A stretch of DNA of 64,000 nt, from assembly GCF_945859705.1 (NCBI RefSeq), contig NC_079138.1, positions 1,178,001-1,242,000 on the forward strand, read 5' to 3'. The stretch is from Episyrphus balteatus. Lineage: Eukaryota > Arthropoda > Insecta > Diptera > Syrphidae. Position 1 is the first letter of the stretch. Each line of letters begins with the position of its first letter. Below the pieces are notes generated by a model, which saw only the letters and a program-made list of their open reading frames with translations, ran no database searches and was not told the origin of the DNA. Positions 59,639 to 64,000 of this stretch are shown here, piece by piece. Both the position numbers and the translations under genes were made by a program.

Positions 59639-62600
59639 GTAAGTTTGTTTTCGTCTTTATCTCTCAACTAAACTGTGATTCTCTATAATATATATACATC
59701 TCCACATCCATAAATTAATTGATTTATGGTTTATCTATAGGTAGATATAGATATGCTATATCTCTTTAATTTATGAATCTTTAGTTGTGCCAAAACTACT
59801 AAATTTATTTGTACACTATACGAACGGGCTTTTGTAGGTATACTAAAGAAGTATAAATATTCTGTGTACTAAATGAATTTCAGATTTTTATCCTCGGTTA
59901 TTGCTGCTCTCCCTGAATTCTGAAATACGTGTGTACCCATACAATTGAAGTGGTGGTTTAAAAGACCTTTTATAAGTTATATAATTGATTTTTTCAGAGG
60001 TCAATAATTCAATAGAAATTGTATTATCTACAAACAAACCAGTTTCAAAGGACTTTTTTATTTTGATTTGGTGTTTGAAGTGTAAGAATCTTCGGAGACT
60101 ATTAATAGAAAAATAAAATAATAATTTTTATCAAAACACAAAACTGACTTCCATGGATCAAAACTGGGTTTTATGGTTTTTCTAATAGATGTCTGTGGTA
60201 ATAAGTTAAAACGGCATAAGTCGGTTTTTTTTTCAGTATATGCAAAAGCGGACAACCCATATAGAAATCGTAGAAACCTTAGAATTTTCTATCGGTAGAA
60301 ATGAATTGTCAAAATTTATATGGGAAATAAATTCCTTATACAAATTTTAACTCACCAATTTGAAGCAGAAAACCTGGTTAAATTATTATAAATTTTTTTT
60401 GCAGATGGTTTTGTTTTGTTTTTTTTTTTTTATTAAAAAGGAGTTTCACGGCAGAAAAAAGGCAGAGAAAAATATCAAAAAATAAGTCATACAGCTGAAA
60501 TTTTTTTATTCACCTCAATAGCGTCAAAAATTTTACACGGGGTTAACTATTTAACGCAATTCACACACGGCCTTAGTATGATACGCACTTAAAAGATAAA
60601 ATGAGGATTGGCTTTAAATCTAGAGGATGGTTTTAAGAAAAAATACCTATGTCTGTAATTTAAACAAAGCATACTTTAAGACTAGTATCATACTAAATTT
60701 TTTTCATTATAGAATTAAATTGTCTATAAATTTGAGCCATTGAGACAATGCTTTCAGTTTTCAAGGTAATTTTTACATTTCACAACTTACTTACCTAATT
60801 CATTTTTTTAAAGCTCCATTAGGCACATTATCAAGGCATGTTAGCAAGAACTGAACAGCTGAAAAAGAATCAATCAATTTTGAATTTTGATTTATGGAAA
60901 ACCTCTTTCAATTCACTTTTAACCGTGAAGTATAAAATCCACCCCAACCGTGACAGTTTTTGTCTGCCAGACCAAAAAATTTAGGTGTTAAGAAAAGGGA
61001 AAGTGAAAGGTCTTCTTACTTCATACCAGGTATGACACCCTAAGTGTGCATCCTGCTCATTTACTTTTCACATTGCTGCTTCCCATTACTTCACAAGGCA
61101 ATCAGCACCCCCATCACACAAAACTTACAGCACACCACCCTTGACAAAGAAAAAAAAACAACCGATTTTTTTCTTCATTGTTTGGTCCTTTGAGCCAGAT
61201 TTGTCCAATCCCTGACAAAGTTGTGTAGGTATTCCGTTAAATAAAAGTTTATTTATTTCTTCGATTTCGCACACAGTTGTTTTCTCTGTGAAAGCAAAAC
61301 CAAATTCCGTGCTGAATAAATAATTTTTGTTTTGTCATTCAAACAGAAATACACATACACAATGAACTCAGAGAGATTGAATTCGTAAAAGAAGAAAGTG
61401 AAATAATTTTTAGAATTTTAAATCTGAATTGATTTCGATTTGCAGGCAATGATTTTCGTCCGAAACGTGACATTTTCACATGGCACGAAATTGTGTTTTT
61501 TTTCTATTCTTTACAGATGATTGAGTTTTCTTCCAATTTTTTTTTTTTTTATTTATTTTTGTTGGTTAAAGACCAACATTTAGCCTATCTACATTTAAGT
61601 ATTTTCATAGAAAGATGAAGAAAGGTTTTTCCATGGGCGCTCTTGAGTTTAATAGCGCTTAAAGAACACCGGGCTGAAATTGGCAAGCAATTAAAACAAA
61701 ATTGAAAAAGAAACAGATCTCTTGATAGCAACCGAAGAGTTTTACAGTTCCTTATTCCTACTTTAAAACAATATACATACCTCTCGAATTAAAGTTTACA
61801 GTTTTGAAACAATTTGTTTTCTGACCTCACGCAGCATTTAAAATGGTAGAAATTAATATTGACCTTCCAATTTTATCGTATCGAATTGAAACTTTGTAAA
61901 TGTTATGAAGTGTTGTTAACAACAAAAAATAATAAATTTATTAATATATTTAGTACGAAGGCGAAAACAATAGTTTTCATGTTTAAATTATTAAGAGACT
62001 AAAAAGTAAAAAATATATTTAGCTCGAAAAACAAAAACCATGCTTTAATCACGTACAAAAAACAATATTACCTTCAAAAACACTTAAAAGTGCCGATACG
62101 ATAAACATCCCCAAATGCCGTGCCTTCGTATGTGTGGGGGGGGGAGTGTAAATTAATAATTTTGGGTTCATAAATTATTCACAAAAGCGATTCATATCGG
62201 TGTCCAAGTGCCCAGGTAAGAAAATTCAAAATTAATCATAAGTGAATTCTTTTCCGGTCAGATTCTTCACTTTTGTGATTATTTATTTATGATTTAATTT
62301 TGAATTAAAATGTTTGCTGGGTCTAATAACAGATCGTAGCCAGCAAACATTTTAATTCAAAATTGAATCATAAATAAATCACAGCAGTGAAGAACCTGAT
62401 CGGAAAAGAATCGCTTTAGTGAATGATTTATGAAATGATCCCAAAATTCTTCATTTAAATGAATGTAGGTTTACCTATAATTATCTAACTATTCATTTAA
62501 TCATTTCTGAATCATAAACATGTAATATATTTCAGTGTTCTTGTAAAATGTTTTTAATTCAGTTTGTAGACAGATTTTGAAGATAAGCTTCAAATCCAGA

Positions 62601-64000
62601 TATTGTATGAGATATCGTTCCGAAGACGTTGCATTTAAAAGAAGGTTGAGTATCGCAAATACCAGTTTTTCTTTTCCTTAAGATTTTTTAAATGTTTCTC
62701 ACTAATTGAAGTTTATGATTACGAATTCACTCTAGAAGTTTGAGTTTCCAATCTAAAGTTGTTTTTTTTTCAATTTTTTTTAACAAATTTACATTCATTA
62801 AGATTCGTATATTAATTAAAATCGGGAATTCAAAAACTCAGACTCCAAAGCCCAAACCTGATTTAAGATGTTGAAGAAAATGGTAAAATCCTTAGAGACA
62901 CGAAGAGGTGCCATTGCTTATGATATAGATTATGCCTTATGAGAGGCATTTGTGAAAGGTTTTATAAGCTGCCTAATTAAGTAAAACATCTATAGTGCCT
63001 TAAACTGTTGAGGTGCTACTGGTGTACTGTTGACCATTGAGTTAATAAACTAAAAAAAAATTTACGTATTATACGTCACCCTCTTTAATTATACCTAAAT
63101 ACCCAATTGCAACCACACACACCCCATTTTGACGCGATTTCTCTCGCTCCCTATCATTGTGTATTTTATAGTAACTTCATTTGACACCCACAAAACAAGG
63201 TTGTCATCCTCTCATCATCAACAGCTTTTAAATTTTTCAGAATTTAATTCATGAACAGAAATAAGAACAGAGAAACTTCAACTCGAGATCAGTCGACCAT
63301 GGAAAAACCCCTTTGGCCTAAATTTTTCGCCACACAAAAACGATTGTAATCGCACTTCCCAAAAATGTATCTATTCTTTCATTGTATCTATTTATCTAAT
63401 AAATTAGATTTCCACAGGTTATAATAATGTTTTAGATTAGATTAACCGGGAGTCTTTTTATGTGTTTTATGACCTAAGGGTTGTTTTTTTGAATCCCCCA
63501 TCATCTATGTATAAAGTTTATATATCCTTTCTTGCAGTGTCGTCAATCTGAATTTTAATCTGATCTTCTGAACTTTCCCATTTTGATGAGGATGGTGGAA
63601 CAAGGTAAACGTAGATGAACGAGTGTACCCGATAAATGTGTGTCCCGTTGGATTACAAAAGAAACAAAACCATACACAAAAAAAAACGTTCGGATTAGTT
63701 ATCTGCCAGCGATAGGAATCTAAACCGGAATGGAATGACATGGATAGAAATTAAAGATTTTGCTGTTTCTTTTTCTGCTGTTGGTGTCACATCTCGCCGG
63801 TTGAAAGTTTGACAGTAGGATAACATATCCACATAGCTGGAAAAAATTTAATTGAATAAATAAACACTCGTGTTTGTATCTACATTCTACACTGATAACA
63901 TTACTTTGTAAATTAAAATAAAATCGTCAAAACAAGCACAAAGTCGAGATATTTAACACTAAAGTCATTCATAACTTTTTATTTTACTTTATAAATTATT
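59639..64000 (+). other. ey: ey intron, continuing beyond the window
   Basis: No homeobox or other ey exon is present to the end of the window. AT-rich; an inverted repeat is listed at 62157-62452, and about 60140-60180 resembles 33930-33990. The open frame at about 63505-63741 on the minus strand has no family resemblance. Confidence 0.85.
62157..62452. repeat. imperfect hairpin in the ey intron before the homeobox exons
   Basis: TTTTGAATTAAAATGTTTGC with TGG at about 62300-62320 pairs with its complement from 62340, loop about 19 nt, and pairing continues through TCTTTTCCGGTCAGATTCTT. Farther out, TAATTTTGGGTTCATAAATT on the left pairs with the 62425-62452 region, with an extra about 50 nt in the left arm. 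Diverged arms imply an older element than the hairpin at 57470. No gene. Confidence 0.75.

Noticed and set aside
1..64000. tRNA, rRNA, CRISPR, bacterial-type operons or origins
   Set aside because: None seen. The intron-exon structure and fly genes make prokaryotic features inapplicable, and no tRNA-like A/B boxes with cloverleaf were found by eye.

Overview
The window is eukaryotic, AT-rich and intron-rich. It reads as the genome of a brachyceran fly (Diptera) with long, transposon-filled introns. Two genes are recognisable, both on the + strand. Positions 278-743, probably continuing at 3169-3278, are the last coding exons of the metabotropic glutamate receptor (mGluR). From about 27 kb to beyond the window end lies the 5' half of the Pax6 gene eyeless (ey). 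Both genes are on chromosome 4 (the dot chromosome, Muller F) in Drosophila, so the window probably represents the same element in another fly. I cannot name the species.

Layout. 1-277: end of an mGluR intron. 278-743: mGluR exon with the seventh transmembrane helix and cytoplasmic tail. 744-3168: probable last mGluR intron. 3169-3278: probable terminal mGluR exon, then an AT-rich 3' UTR. About 4.4-26.5 kb: intergenic DNA and/or ey upstream sequence, dense in repeats (foldback element 5322-6414, a CACTG-ended element 12341-14589 with intron-like structures inside, a hAT-like element 20298-21519, several MITEs and minisatellites). About 26.56-27.4 kb: less AT-rich DNA, the best candidate for the ey promoter and first non-coding exon. 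31719-31964: ey 5' UTR end, two uORFs, start codon and N-terminus. 36950-37117: alternative ey exon of 56 codons inserted just before the paired domain. 37118-57004: a 20-kb ey intron full of nested mobile elements. 57005-57170, 57234-57414 and the start of 59101-59638: paired domain. The rest of 59101-59638: linker with Gln, Gly/Ser and Ala tracts. 59639-64000: intron. The homeobox exons lie beyond the window.

The accessory DNA is the most unusual part. The ey intron holds a 5-kb element (38096-43154) with inverted ends and a 9-bp target duplication. Inside it are a hAT-type MITE (39066-40754), in which a 233-bp piggyBac-type MITE (40160-40392) sits, a 378-bp hairpin, and, on the minus strand, one cleanly spliced-looking exon resembling the hnRNP U / SAF-A kinase-like domain (42591-42719), apparently captured host coding sequence. 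The next but one ey intron contains a hairpin whose two 172-nt arms are identical by eye apart from an 11-nt insertion (57470-57835); as part of ey pre-mRNA it could feed the siRNA pathway. A repeat present in two inverted copies (34043-35195 and 46105-47112) carries a candidate two-exon gene for an unrecognised 87-residue protein.

Exon limits come from reading splice sites and frames by hand and, for ey and mGluR, from remembered family sequences. No search was run. Boundaries of repeats are approximate unless a terminal repeat and target duplication are given.
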